Positions 22,337 to 30,769 are shown, counted from the stretch's first letter. The stretch is 64,000 nt of DNA from Lactobacillus panisapium (GCF_019469265.1 NZ_CP048268.1:1-64000); one strand, 5' to 3'. Made by a program: numbers and translations. The notes: generated by a model from the letters alone, not told the origin.

Positions 22337-22409
22337 GCTGACTTAGCTCAGTTGGCAGAGCACGTCACTAGTAATGATGAGGTCGGAGGTTCGAATCCTC
22401 TAGTCAGCA
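22337..22409 (+). tRNA. tRNA-Thr (anticodon AGT)
   Basis: A 73-nucleotide cloverleaf. The acceptor stem is GCTGACT/AGTCAGC with discriminator A; the D stem is GCTC/GAGC; the anticodon stem CGTCA/TGATG carries the loop CTAGTAA with anticodon AGT. The T arm is GGAGG-TTCGAAT-CCTCT. CCA is not encoded. Its 3' end is the integration site for the element stack to the right. Confidence 0.93.
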
Positions 22410-22410
22410 T
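22399..22410. other. attL of the tRNA-Thr element stack
   Basis: The 12-base TCTAGTCAGCAT at the tRNA 3' end recurs exactly at 30594-30605 just after the integrase gene, and again in 32591-32602. These are the left and right attachment sites of the youngest element and an older one. Confidence 0.82.
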
Positions 22411-22432
22411 TTAGAAGAATTATTCAAATTCA

Positions 22433-22481
22433 TTAACCTTGATTTATCAACGTTTTACGCAGGTAAGTTAAGGTTAATTTT
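22433..22481 (+). terminator. Terminator of tRNA-Thr (sister copy at 41835)
   Basis: A 16-pair stem (arms TTAACCTTGATTTATC and GGTAAGTTAAGGTTAA, allowing G-U) with the loop AACGTTTTACGCA and a short T run. A sister hairpin at 41835-41884 has the same loop design and compensatory changes in the stem. Confidence 0.85.
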
Positions 22482-22709
22482 AGTTTATAAAAGATAATAA
22501 AGAACACAAACGGAACACGCAAAATAGCGTGTTCCGTGAAAAAACTTTTAGATAGAAATAAAAGCTAATATATCAACCTTATTAGCCACTTTTACGTGTG
22601 CAGAAGTGTGCACAAAACTAATATTGTATTATTGTTTTAAAATTAGAATTTCTAATAGTATACTGAATTATAAGAGAATTGCTTGAAAATAGAAGGAAGT
22701 AAAATTGAA

Positions 22710-23177
22710 ATGAATCAAATGAGTAATAATAGAATAAAAAAAGTAGTAATAAGTACAATTAGTATAGCTTTTACGATTTTATTATTTGGTTTATTTGCTA
22801 CGCATACTAATAGCAAAAATAATATTACTAATCAGGTACAAGCTTCAAGTCTCACAATTCCAAAAAAGATGCGTGGGACTTGGAAATCAAAACCAATCTA
22901 CTCGTCCGATGCAAAACATATTAAGAAGAATATGGCTGTTCCGGCTATGAAAATGAAGGTGACTGCTAAAAAAGTTAGATGGCATTTTATTGGCTATGTT
23001 CCAGCACCCTATAATAGAAAAAAACATACAATTAAATTGGTTTCTAAACAAAATGGCCAACCAGTATTAAAAGGCCATGGTCCATTTCGTGATGATAATT
23101 ACTTACAAATGAGTGGGAAAAAATTGATTCTTGCATATCATGGTGGCTTTAATCAATTTACTAAAGTAGCAAAATAA
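22710..23177 (+). CDS. Secreted basic protein, element cargo
   Basis: A 155-residue product. A Sec signal peptide is clear: a basic N-terminus (NNRIKKVV), a hydrophobic core and probable cleavage after VQA near residue 45. The mature part is very basic, with aromatic/Lys patterns such as MRGTWKSKP and KKVRWHFIGYVP, as in small lactobacillus extracellular proteins; no function is recognised. ATG 22710 is chosen because AGAAGGAAG lies at 22691-22699; an upstream in-frame start at 22683 lacks a site. It is the first gene inside the element. Confidence 0.7.
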   Translation: MNQMSNNRIKKVVISTISIAFTILLFGLFATHTNSKNNITNQVQASSLTIPKKMRGTWKSKPIYSSDAKHIKKNMAVPAMKMKVTAKKVRWHFIGYVPAPYNRKKHTIKLVSKQNGQPVLKGHGPFRDDNYLQMSGKKLILAYHGGFNQFTKVAK

Positions 23178-23258
23178 AAAAACTAGCTATTTAGTTAATT
23201 AAGAACAAATAGTTAGTTCGAATCGGATAGATCAATTTATACGAAAGAAGTTTTTATC

Positions 23259-24092
23259 ATGAGAAACAAGAAGTTATTAACAAACACAATTATTGCCGGG
23301 ACCTTATTATCTATTGGAACGAGTGCATTCCTATTTACTGATAATAATGTAGAAGCCAAAGCATTAACTGTAGCAACAGAAAAAGATTATAATAAATTAC
23401 AAAAATTAGCTAAACAACCAGGAACACACTACACGAAGCATAAAAAGCTATATACAAGCTTTATTCCTGGCAACAATGTAGAAGCTATTTATTATTTCAA
23501 GTCACATAAATTAACAGGTGCAAGAACAGATCCCGGAAAAGATGACTATCAACCTTGCATTGGTACTAAAAATATAGGTGGTACTGGTTATTTCATTATG
23601 AATAATAAGGAATCAACCGGTAAAGAAAAATTTTTAATTCCTGCTGAGTATTGTCAAGTACCACATGCTTATAAGTTTAAGAAAAAACATAAAGTTGTTC
23701 ATGATTATTGCGGCTCTTTAGCAAATGCTTGGAATGGCTACAATCCATATCGGGATGGCTATGGCGAAACCTTAACTAAAGAAAACATTATTTATAGTAA
23801 TCATAAGAATGGTACCTTTACTGTAACTTTAGATGAAGATGGTCAAAATACTGGTAAGAACCAAGGGTTCTGGATCGGTAAAACACCAATTACATTCAGA
23901 GTTGATGGTACTAACACCTATGAAGATTACTACCCATTGTACAACTATGATCCATCTGGTGAATTAGTAGTCAGCTACATTAAGACCGAAGATCTGGATC
24001 AATTCGAGCCAGCTACGGTTACTTACAATTGGTTAGGTACGATCACCAAGAATCACAAGTTTAAACCAGAAGATAAAAAGTTAGACCTTTAA
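23259..24092 (+). CDS. Secreted protein of unknown function, element cargo
   Basis: A 277-residue protein with a Sec signal peptide (MRNKKLLTNTIIAGTLLSIG, probable cleavage near VEAKA). The mature part is acidic/basic mixed and rich in Tyr, Gly, Asn and Asp, with three cysteines (QPCIG, EYCQV, DYCGS). No domain is recognised and there is no sortase motif or repeat. ACGAAAGAAG precedes the ATG. It follows the first cargo gene by 81 bases, and the pair may be one transcript. Confidence 0.72.
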   Translation: MRNKKLLTNTIIAGTLLSIGTSAFLFTDNNVEAKALTVATEKDYNKLQKLAKQPGTHYTKHKKLYTSFIPGNNVEAIYYFKSHKLTGARTDPGKDDYQPCIGTKNIGGTGYFIMNNKESTGKEKFLIPAEYCQVPHAYKFKKKHKVVHDYCGSLANAWNGYNPYRDGYGETLTKENIIYSNHKNGTFTVTLDEDGQNTGKNQGFWIGKTPITFRVDGTNTYEDYYPLYNYDPSGELVVSYIKTEDLDQFEPATVTYNWLGTITKNHKFKPEDKKLDL

Positions 24093-24161
24093 TTATCAGT
24101 AACGGAAGATAATTCATAATTCAATAAGTCGTATTATTTAGTATTATGAAAGGAATCATAC

Positions 24162-24230
24162 ATGTCTAGATTTAGTAATGTTATTTCTAAGACAAAGATT
24201 GTTAAAGATGAAGCGTATCGTTCGAAATAA
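24162..24230 (+). CDS. Possible 22-residue peptide ORF
   Basis: A short frame encoding MSRFSNVISKTKIVKDEAYR and two more residues. It has a good ribosome binding site GAAAGGA at 24148-24154. Its end overlaps the 3' end of the convergent XRE regulator by 29 bases. It could be a real small protein or the truncated start of a lost gene; there is no homology I recognise. Confidence 0.35.
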   Translation: MSRFSNVISKTKIVKDEAYRSK

Positions 24231-25206
24231 ATTGTTTTTCTAGCATATTCGAAAGACGCAGTTCGGGCATAATTCCAAGTTTTTCTAACAATTTAATATA
24301 ATGGTTATCTAGTTCTTTTAGCCATTGAATAATTAAGTCTATTGCAACTGTGCAAACAGTTAAAGCCTCATTATTGTTAGTGACTATTAATTTAATTTTG
24401 AAATAATTCCAAATAAAGTTTGAATTGAAAGATGATGAAGTATCATTTTTACTTTTTAAAATCATTGCTTGGAATAAAAGTAGTAGTGAATTCAGTTCTG
24501 AAGATATTGTCATTAGCATTTCATAAGCTCCATGAGGCACTTTTGTTGATTTTTCGTCAATAACATACATATTCTCCAACGAAAACAGTAAAAAAGTTTT
24601 TGGTTGTTCTGAAAAAGAAATATCGATACTTTTGTCTCCCTTATTTCGTTTTTCATTAAGAATGGAGTATTCCTGAACATCTTCATATGTAATTGTTAGT
24701 TGTTGAATTAATTCATTTAGATTCCAGTAATTTTTGGCTTCTTTATCGCCAGCTAAGTAAGCAGCTATATTATATCTATTTAGTAACAAAGGGATTTCTG
24801 TGGATCTAATAGCAACCCGTGAAAATAGTAATGCTAGTCTATAAACGACTTCCATAGTGTAATCTAGTATTTGCTGATGAGTGATAAAAAATGTTTCTAA
24901 ATAAGTGATGCCCAGAATCCTTGAAAGGGCTAATCGAATTCTATAATCCGCCGGACGAGTCGGCGGATTTTTTTTGTACCATTTTTTGATTGCTGAATTA
25001 GCACTGAGCTTTGGTTTTGAAGGAGCTAAATAATCTTTTGGGATTGAAATTAAAGTTAAGTTTTTATCGCCAGTAATTTTTTGAATTTCTTTATTAATTT
25101 GCTCGGCTAGGTCATTTTGTGAAAGGCTATTACTTTTTATGTAGTTACTAATGAACCTAGGCAGTTCATTTGGACAATCGATGATGCATTGTTTGGATTT
25201 AGTCAT
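24202..25206 (-). CDS. XRE-like regulator of the integrated element
   Basis: A 334-residue protein with an N-terminal helix-turn-helix region (SNYIKSNSLSQNDLAEQINKE), extended by an insertion before LSANSAIKKWYK. The C-terminal portion is helical and resembles effector domains of element regulators. ATG 25206 is chosen because AGGAG is seven bases upstream; the in-frame ATG 25212 would overlap it. It is divergent from the mobilisation genes, with a shared operator at 25291. It contains an antisense terminator-like hairpin at 24945. Confidence 0.65.
   Translation of the reverse strand: MTKSKQCIIDCPNELPRFISNYIKSNSLSQNDLAEQINKEIQKITGDKNLTLISIPKDYLAPSKPKLSANSAIKKWYKKNPPTRPADYRIRLALSRILGITYLETFFITHQQILDYTMEVVYRLALLFSRVAIRSTEIPLLLNRYNIAAYLAGDKEAKNYWNLNELIQQLTITYEDVQEYSILNEKRNKGDKSIDISFSEQPKTFLLFSLENMYVIDEKSTKVPHGAYEMLMTISSELNSLLLLFQAMILKSKNDTSSSFNSNFIWNYFKIKLIVTNNNEALTVCTVAIDLIIQWLKELDNHYIKLLEKLGIMPELRLSNMLEKQFISNDTLHL
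24945..24976 (+). terminator. Plus-strand terminator embedded antisense in the XRE gene
   Basis: The arms AATCCGCCG and CGGCGGATT form a GC-rich nine-pair stem with a seven-base loop, followed by eight T on the plus strand. It lies inside the minus-strand coding sequence (encoding PPTRPADY), so it would stop rightward transcripts reading in from the cargo genes. Confidence 0.7.
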
Positions 25207-25290
25207 GATCATTCTCCTCTTTATAATTTTTAGTACTTTAAAAAAATTAAAGTGTGCGATCGTAGGTTCTTATCTAATTTTACAATGAAA

Positions 25291-25320
25291 TTATGAAGTT
25301 TGGTGAATAGAACTTCATAA
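25291..25320. promoter_or_regulatory. Operator between XRE regulator and mobilisation genes
   Basis: TTATGAAGTT and AACTTCATAA form a perfect 10-bp inverted repeat with a 10-base spacer, in the divergent intergenic region. It is a probable regulator binding site. Confidence 0.68.
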
Positions 25321-25358
25321 AATTTTTTAAGGGCCCATGCCCAGAAAGGATCTCTATC

Positions 25359-25673
25359 ATGAGAACTAAATTAAGAAAAGGCGGCTATTCCGCTGATATA
25401 GCAGCCGCTTATATCAATCAAAGTCAACCAGTCCACAATCTTAGTGTAGAACTTGAACCGCAACATAAATGGCAAAATAACGAACCGACCGAAGAAATTA
25501 CCGGTTATCGCGCATGGTTCAGTCAAAAGGGACTAGAACCTTTTGCAGTCAAATTCGAAAGTAAAGTAAAACTGCCATCCTACTTATCAAAAGTAAGTTT
25601 TGACAACCTTGAGGCATGTGAAGTCAGGAATAACGTGTACTTCCGGGCTCAAGCAATTAAGGAGATAAAATAA
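25359..25673 (+). CDS. DUF961-like protein of conjugative/mobilizable elements
   Basis: A 104-residue protein whose second half (AWFSQKGLEPFAVKFESK, KLPSYLSKVSFDNLEACEV, NVYFRAQAIKEIK) matches the DUF961 pattern found at the start of Tn916-type transfer modules. Its role is unknown. AGAAAGGA precedes the ATG. One base separates it from the FtsK-like ATPase gene, indicating an operon. Confidence 0.72.
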   Translation: MRTKLRKGGYSADIAAAYINQSQPVHNLSVELEPQHKWQNNEPTEEITGYRAWFSQKGLEPFAVKFESKVKLPSYLSKVSFDNLEACEVRNNVYFRAQAIKEIK

Positions 25674-25674
25674 T

Positions 25675-26730
25675 ATGGACATGAAACAATATCTAACCAG
25701 GTGCATCGACATGGCGCTAGATGCTGGTAGCAACGAAACCAGCTATAATAATAGCTTTGAAATTGAAGTCAAGCCTAACGGCTTCATATTTGTGCCGAGG
25801 TTTCCTGCCGGTTTTATTCTTAATGAAAGCCTCTACCAACGTATTTATGAGATTGCAGCCGCGGCTGTCTACCCGGAGTACACAGTGTTGAAACAGTCTA
25901 GCATCTATTTCGTGCCATTAGGTAATCATATCTTCTCCGTTGAGCGTGGCCTATTTTATCCCTGGTTTAAAGGCACACCAACTAGGCTTAACATTGATGA
26001 TCTTGATAATTTTTTCAATTCTCGTAAAGATTATCGGGAAAAAATGTTGATTCCTTTAATGAAGGATTATTATGTCGATTATGAAAAAGTTACTAGTATT
26101 GCCATAGCTGGCTCAACAGGTAGCGGGAAATCAATGTTGCTGACCTATTTTCTTTCTGCATTAAGGCAGATTTCTCAGATAGTTATAATCGATCCGAAGT
26201 TCGATATGCCAGCACGTTGGGCTCGTGACCACACTGAGAAAGCAATTACGCCAAGCTCCAATTCATCAAAGTCGGACTTCGTTTCGGCAGTTAATGACGC
26301 TTTAGAATCGGCTCTGACTACTATCTACCAACGTCAACAGGCGCTTTTCCAGAATGTAAATGAACGGTTTCGACCACTGAGTATCGTCATCGATGAGTTG
26401 GCGGCTCTGACCATAGGCGTTAACAGAAATGTTAAGGACGCGTTCTTATCATTATTAAGTCAAATTTCACTACTCGGGCGGGCAACTAGTGTCCACCTGA
26501 TACTTGTATCACAGCGCTTTGACCATACCGTAGTACCGACAGCTATTAGAGATCAAATGAACGTATTGATTGAACTAGGTCATATTACGACCAAGAATGT
26601 GCAATTCTTGTTCCCAGATCTTGACCCTAGTGGCATCGTGATTCCCCAGGGTCCTGGTGTTGGCATCATCCAGATTATTGATGATCAACATTTTGACAAT
26701 GTTTTGCCGTTTTTAGCACCAACGTATTAA
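25675..26730 (+). CDS. FtsK/TcpA-like coupling ATPase
   Basis: A 351-residue single-domain ATPase, shorter than chromosomal FtsK and without transmembrane segments. Walker A is GSTGSGKSM near residue 145, Walker B SIVIDELAAL, followed by SLLSQISLLGRATSVHLILVSQR, the FtsK-HerA hallmark. In mobilizable elements of Firmicutes such proteins couple the relaxase-DNA complex to a transfer channel. GGAG lies upstream of ATG 25675, with a second in-frame ATG at 25681. Confidence 0.85.
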   Translation: MDMKQYLTRCIDMALDAGSNETSYNNSFEIEVKPNGFIFVPRFPAGFILNESLYQRIYEIAAAAVYPEYTVLKQSSIYFVPLGNHIFSVERGLFYPWFKGTPTRLNIDDLDNFFNSRKDYREKMLIPLMKDYYVDYEKVTSIAIAGSTGSGKSMLLTYFLSALRQISQIVIIDPKFDMPARWARDHTEKAITPSSNSSKSDFVSAVNDALESALTTIYQRQQALFQNVNERFRPLSIVIDELAALTIGVNRNVKDAFLSLLSQISLLGRATSVHLILVSQRFDHTVVPTAIRDQMNVLIELGHITTKNVQFLFPDLDPSGIVIPQGPGVGIIQIIDDQHFDNVLPFLAPTY

Positions 26731-26748
26731 GAAAAGAGTTAATTAATT

Positions 26749-27345
26749 ATGGAACAAATAAGACGAGCGTACAAAACAACAAAATATGCTGTATTAGAAA
26801 TTATTGCATTATTAGTAATACTGGTTGGAACACTAATACTCTTACCAGGATTTGCTCAGGCATTTAGCAATTTACCAATACTTGACTTGTGTGTACCTTA
26901 TATCATCAAATTTAAAGAATTTTTAGTTGAGGTGTCATGGTGGATTGCAATGGTCATATTGATTCAAGTAGTAATTATTATGATTAGTCAAAGATATAAA
27001 TCATTTAATGAGTACTACCAATCAATTAAAGAAACCTACCAATTACGGCGTTCTAGCTTGCAAACAATCAAATCTATAAGCACCCAAGATGGTCAGCAGA
27101 TTAAGCAACAAGACCCAACTATTTGGGCTTATAACAAGGCAATTAAGCAGTTCTATGTTGATATTAGTTCTACAACGGTAACTGCCTGGCTCAAAGTACC
27201 AGGTACTTTGCAAGGTCAAGAAATATTAAAACAAAATTTACCTATCATAGAAGAGAAAATCAGGACTGATAACCCAGCTTTTACATTTTCACAAGTGGAG
27301 CGCAATGGTAATTACTATATCATCGAAGGTACGATGATTGAATAG
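26749..27345 (+). CDS. Two-helix membrane protein of the mobilisation operon
   Basis: A 198-residue protein with two hydrophobic helices at about residues 14-38 and 64-84 and a soluble C-terminal domain of about 110 residues (from YQSIKETYQLRRSS). No family is recognised. AAAAGAG lies upstream. It sits between the coupling ATPase and the origin/Rep region, so a mobilisation or regulation role is likely but unproven. Confidence 0.65.
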   Translation: MEQIRRAYKTTKYAVLEIIALLVILVGTLILLPGFAQAFSNLPILDLCVPYIIKFKEFLVEVSWWIAMVILIQVVIIMISQRYKSFNEYYQSIKETYQLRRSSLQTIKSISTQDGQQIKQQDPTIWAYNKAIKQFYVDISSTTVTAWLKVPGTLQGQEILKQNLPIIEEKIRTDNPAFTFSQVERNGNYYIIEGTMIE

Positions 27346-27500
27346 CGGCTTTGCCGCTTTCGCCACTAGGCGAAGGAGCGGCAAGAAGCCGCCTAAAAAC
27401 AAATTTAATACAAATGTGCAACAGGCATAAATCCCTTATCAGTCGTGACATTTAACGGGCTCGTTATTAAAATGTCACGAAGTGTGCAACTGTGCAGACG
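27345..27500. other. Candidate origin of replication/transfer of the element
   Basis: The region combines several structures. An imperfect cruciform (GCGGCTTTGCCGCT.. with GGCGAAGGAGCGG..) covers 27345-27392. An 11-bp inverted repeat TCGTGACATTT/AAATGTCACGA lies at 27443-27453 and 27470-27480. TGTGCAAC is a direct repeat at 27415 and 27483. It lies directly before the HUH Rep gene, where nicking origins usually lie. The nick site is not identified. Confidence 0.58.
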
Positions 27501-27519
27501 ATAGAAAGGAGTGACGCCA

Positions 27520-28560
27520 ATGAAGAAAGAAATAAGAGCCAGACAGTTCATGTACGCCCAAGACCTAAACCATTTGAAAGTTAAGTCCCAAGAACTCCCT
27601 AATATACTAGATAATTCTGGCGCAATCGAATGGGCATACATCAATCATAATCACGATCAAGCTGAAAATGGTGAGCCAATTCGTGAACACTATCACGTAG
27701 TGCTTAAGTATGAACATCCGCAGACAATCACCAGTATTGCCAAGCTGTTCCAGGATGAACCCCAATATGTGCAAATATGGCATGGCCGGATCAACAACGC
27801 CTATTCCTATCTCATTCATGAGACGCAAGACGCCGAAAATGCCGATGGCAAGTACCATTACGCCACTACCTCGGTCAAAGCATCGTTTGACTATCCGAAG
27901 CGCTTAGAGCAAATTCGCACCAAAATCAAGCTTAGCCCAAAGTACGAAAATGAACAGATAAGGCGCTACGCCGAGCAAGCTATCAGCCGAGAGCAACTGA
28001 CTGAAGAGTTAGGTGTCTACGGTATAGCAAGACATCAGCAGCTGATCGACAAGATAGACGCTGAATTATTAGTTCAGAAGCATCAGGAATGGCTCAAAAA
28101 ATTCAGCGGTCATAAGATGACCACCTTGTGGCTCTATGGCAAAGCAGGCGTTGGTAAAACCCGCTTAGCTGAACATATCTTTCAAGGAAAAGATTACATT
28201 ACTCTAGGTAGTTCACGTGATCATTTCCAAGAATATCACGGTCAAAGATTCGTTATTCTGAACGACCTGCGGCCCAATGACTTCGAATACAGCGACTTGC
28301 TGCGGTTGCTTGACCCTTATCAGCACGATAAGGCCGCACCTAGTCGCTATCACGACAAGCGGCTCAACTTAGAAAAATTAATAATCACGACTCCATATGA
28401 TCCAATCAGTTTCTATCGCAATATCAATTCGATCAATGATATGGCGGTGGATTCGATTAATCAGTTGTTAAGACGCATTAAGCCAATCAAGGTCACAGAT
28501 CAAATGGTCAAGACAATTAAGCGCAAGGTCACTCGCCGAAAAAATAAAAAAGCTAGTTAA
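27520..28560 (+). CDS. HUH endonuclease-SF3 helicase Rep (non-canonical relaxase)
   Basis: A rolling-circle initiator of 346 residues with two domains. The N-terminal HUH nuclease shows HYHVVL near residue 57 and the catalytic tyrosine region AYSYLIHE near residue 95. The C-terminal superfamily 3 helicase has Walker A GKAGVGKT near 207, Walker B FVILNDLRP and motif C LIITTPYDP. This is the Rep_2 plus viral-helicase layout of pCRESS-type plasmids and of relaxases of some Firmicute mobilizable elements. ATG 27520 is chosen after AGAAAGGAG; the upstream GTG 27511 is inside that site. The C-terminus is strongly basic. Confidence 0.88.
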   Translation: MKKEIRARQFMYAQDLNHLKVKSQELPNILDNSGAIEWAYINHNHDQAENGEPIREHYHVVLKYEHPQTITSIAKLFQDEPQYVQIWHGRINNAYSYLIHETQDAENADGKYHYATTSVKASFDYPKRLEQIRTKIKLSPKYENEQIRRYAEQAISREQLTEELGVYGIARHQQLIDKIDAELLVQKHQEWLKKFSGHKMTTLWLYGKAGVGKTRLAEHIFQGKDYITLGSSRDHFQEYHGQRFVILNDLRPNDFEYSDLLRLLDPYQHDKAAPSRYHDKRLNLEKLIITTPYDPISFYRNINSINDMAVDSINQLLRRIKPIKVTDQMVKTIKRKVTRRKNKKAS

Positions 28561-28661
28561 ATCTCCCCAGATCGAAACTAGCCTTCTAAAAAATTTTTCA
28601 AATTAAGTATAAAACTAAATTTAGCAAAAAGAAACTTTATTAATATTGAAAGGAAATAAAT

Positions 28662-29027
28662 ATGAATAATTCAAAATTAAAAAATAAGTTCTCTTATTAT
28701 GATACGTGGATTATGCCACCTACATTTCAGCAATTATGCGATTTTGGCTTGATTGGCCGCAGAATCGGCGAAGTCAACATTATTGACTATCATGACAATC
28801 CAGGCGATAGCTTTATTGATGATGGAATCATCTGCCAAGTAGAAAATTGTATTAATGACCGAAATAAGCCACTCGAAATTCTTTTATTCTGCGATACAGT
28901 TGCCGATTATTCGAAATTCATTAATCAACCGGTTATAGCTGATGTAGGCAACTTTTATTGCCCAGGCTGGCAAGAAATACCTACCTATCAGGTCAAAGGC
29001 TTACGAATCGCAGGTGACAAGAAATGA
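28662..29027 (+). CDS. Hypothetical protein of the element
   Basis: A 121-residue soluble acidic protein with no recognised domain; features include YYDTWIMPPTFQQLCDFGLIG and a C-terminal YQVKGLRIAG. GAAAGGAAA precedes the ATG. Its stop overlaps the excisionase start (ATGA), so the two are translationally coupled and it may help regulate excision. Confidence 0.6.
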   Translation: MNNSKLKNKFSYYDTWIMPPTFQQLCDFGLIGRRIGEVNIIDYHDNPGDSFIDDGIICQVENCINDRNKPLEILLFCDTVADYSKFINQPVIADVGNFYCPGWQEIPTYQVKGLRIAGDKK

Positions 29028-29218
29028 CGTCAATTTTATTGAACGGCAAGCAGCTCTGTGAGCAGCTTAATATTAGTACCACCTTACTTTACAAGTTTCG
29101 CAAAGCTGGCATGCCTTATCATCAACTGCCACACGGCAGGGCCTATTATAATCTTAATGAAATCAAAGAATGGTTAACATCTGCTGGATATCACCAAGAA
29201 AAAACTTGGTCAAAATAA
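29024..29218 (+). CDS. xis: Excisionase-like helix-turn-helix protein
   Basis: A 64-residue winged-helix protein (LLNGKQLCEQLNISTTLLYKFRKAGMPYHQL, then NLNEIKEWL), the HTH_17/MerR-like fold of excisionases. It lies directly before the integrase gene, as expected for Xis, and overlaps the preceding gene by four bases. A terminator-like hairpin at 29228 separates it from int. Confidence 0.75.
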   Translation: MTSILLNGKQLCEQLNISTTLLYKFRKAGMPYHQLPHGRAYYNLNEIKEWLTSAGYHQEKTWSK

Positions 29219-29227
29219 TCTAAAATG

Positions 29228-29284
29228 AGATAGAATAGAAACAAGTGACTAATAACTAAGCTTTTATTTCTATCTTTTTTTATT
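29228..29284 (+). terminator. Hairpin between xis and int
   Basis: The arms AGATAGAA and TTCTATCT flank a 32-base loop and are followed by a T-rich run. It may uncouple integrase from the upstream operon. Confidence 0.5.
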
Positions 29285-29303
29285 TAAGAAAGGTAGAAAA
29301 ATA

Positions 29304-30506
29304 ATGATAAAGAAGGTAACAAAAGGAAAATATAAAGATAAGTATCAAGTTAGAATCCAACCAACAGATAATATAACTGGCAAGCGGATCAGCTGGACAG
29401 TACAATATGCCAACACAGAAAAAGATGCCAAAAAGATTGAGAGAAAAATGTGGGCTGAATATGAATCAGGCCTTAATCCAAGCGATGGCAAGGTTGTTTT
29501 TGCCAATGATTTTCAGCGTTATGTGAACCAACGGGCAAAATCATTAAGTCCTGTCACTCTAAAAGCCTGGCAAGAAACAGCTAACTCAGTGAAAGATTAT
29601 TTTGGCAAAGCAACTATTTCCAAAATAACCACGCCACTAATTAGTCAATATGCCCACGATTACGTCGAAAAACACCATGCAACGGTTAGCAACTCATCCA
29701 ATATTGCTAAAAGATTGGTCCACTTGCGTAATTACTTCAAATTTCTCGAAGGCAAAGTAGTTAAAGAAAATCCAGTCCCAGAAAGAGCCTTAAAATTATT
29801 TTTTAAACAAAGTGATTTCACGGTCTCACAGGATTGGCGAATTTTCACTAAATCAGAACTCAAGGCAATGCGGCAATCACTTATCACTGATTTGAAAAAT
29901 AATCCCGTGGAACTAAATGGCAGTAAATTAGCAATATTGATCGAAAGTTACACTGGCATGCGAGTTGGCGAACTGCAGGCTCTGAAATTTTCAGACATTA
30001 TGCAGATAGACAATTATTACACCTTCAGGATTAGTGACAGCTGGTCAGATTTGAGCAAGTCTTTTAATGGTTCGCTAAAAGCCCGGCCTAAAGGAGAGTC
30101 CCGGACTCTCTTGCCTATTCCGAAAGATGTAATCGATTTAGTAAAAGATTATCAGATTAAGCAAAATAGGTTTTTGACCGACCATAATTTAACCAACTTA
30201 CTAGATTTAATATTTTTGAATCTGCATGATTATAAAAAGGCTAATAATAAAGAGCCAATTACGCAAAGAAGTATTAATCAAATGCTGCAAAAAGTTTGTC
30301 AACAGTTAGATGTAAAATCTAATAAAAAACGTATGAGCCTGTATTCATTTAGGCATACAATTTGTACGCAACTAGCCAATACTCCAAAAATGTCTTATCC
30401 TTGGGCGGCTGATAAAATGGGACATTCGCTAAATATGTTTATGAATACGTATGTTGGCCTATCAGACGATATTAACAAGGCGATGGCTAATTTGTGGGTT
30501 AGCTGA
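29304..30506 (+). CDS. int: Tyrosine site-specific recombinase (integrase)
   Basis: Integrates and excises the element at tRNA-Thr. It has 400 residues: an N-terminal arm-binding domain (KYKDKYQVRIQ), a SAM-like core-binding domain, and the catalytic domain with Arg in TGMRVGELQAL (about 219), SFRHTICTQL (Arg-His near 349) and MGHSLNMFMNTY (His and the catalytic Tyr near 382). AAGAAAGG precedes the ATG. attR lies 71 bases after its stop. Confidence 0.93.
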   Translation: MIKKVTKGKYKDKYQVRIQPTDNITGKRISWTVQYANTEKDAKKIERKMWAEYESGLNPSDGKVVFANDFQRYVNQRAKSLSPVTLKAWQETANSVKDYFGKATISKITTPLISQYAHDYVEKHHATVSNSSNIAKRLVHLRNYFKFLEGKVVKENPVPERALKLFFKQSDFTVSQDWRIFTKSELKAMRQSLITDLKNNPVELNGSKLAILIESYTGMRVGELQALKFSDIMQIDNYYTFRISDSWSDLSKSFNGSLKARPKGESRTLLPIPKDVIDLVKDYQIKQNRFLTDHNLTNLLDLIFLNLHDYKKANNKEPITQRSINQMLQKVCQQLDVKSNKKRMSLYSFRHTICTQLANTPKMSYPWAADKMGHSLNMFMNTYVGLSDDINKAMANLWVS

Positions 30507-30576
30507 CCTGGGAACATTTTAAGAACATTTTTTCATTATCTTACTGTTGAAAATGTTGATATATAAGGATTTGTTG

Positions 30577-30605
30577 ACTAGAACCTCTATTCTTCTAGTC
30601 AGCAT
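30577..30605. other. attR of the youngest element (tRNA-Thr 3' end copy 1)
   Basis: TCTAGTCAGCAT at 30594-30605 is identical to the tRNA 3' end. The flank GACTAGAACC at 30577-30586 is shared with the relic at 36797. It makes an 8.2-kb element from 22410 to 30605. Confidence 0.85.
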
Positions 30606-30629
30606 AAATTAAACAATCTTTTGATTTTT

Positions 30630-30676
30630 AAGCCTGTTATTCAAGTTTTAAATAGCTTTGAATAACAGGCTTTTTT
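30630..30676 (+). terminator. Terminator following attR copy 1
   Basis: The arms AAGCCTGTTATTCAA and TTGAATAACAGGCTT form a perfect 15-pair stem followed by four T. It was probably the terminator of tRNA-Thr before the last insertion. Confidence 0.85.
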
Positions 30677-30769
30677 GATACTTTTGTATGATTTATACTC
30701 AGTTATAGGTAGTCATGAGAATTTAGACTTGCCACAATTTTTGCCACGCGGTTTTATTATTAAAGCTTT

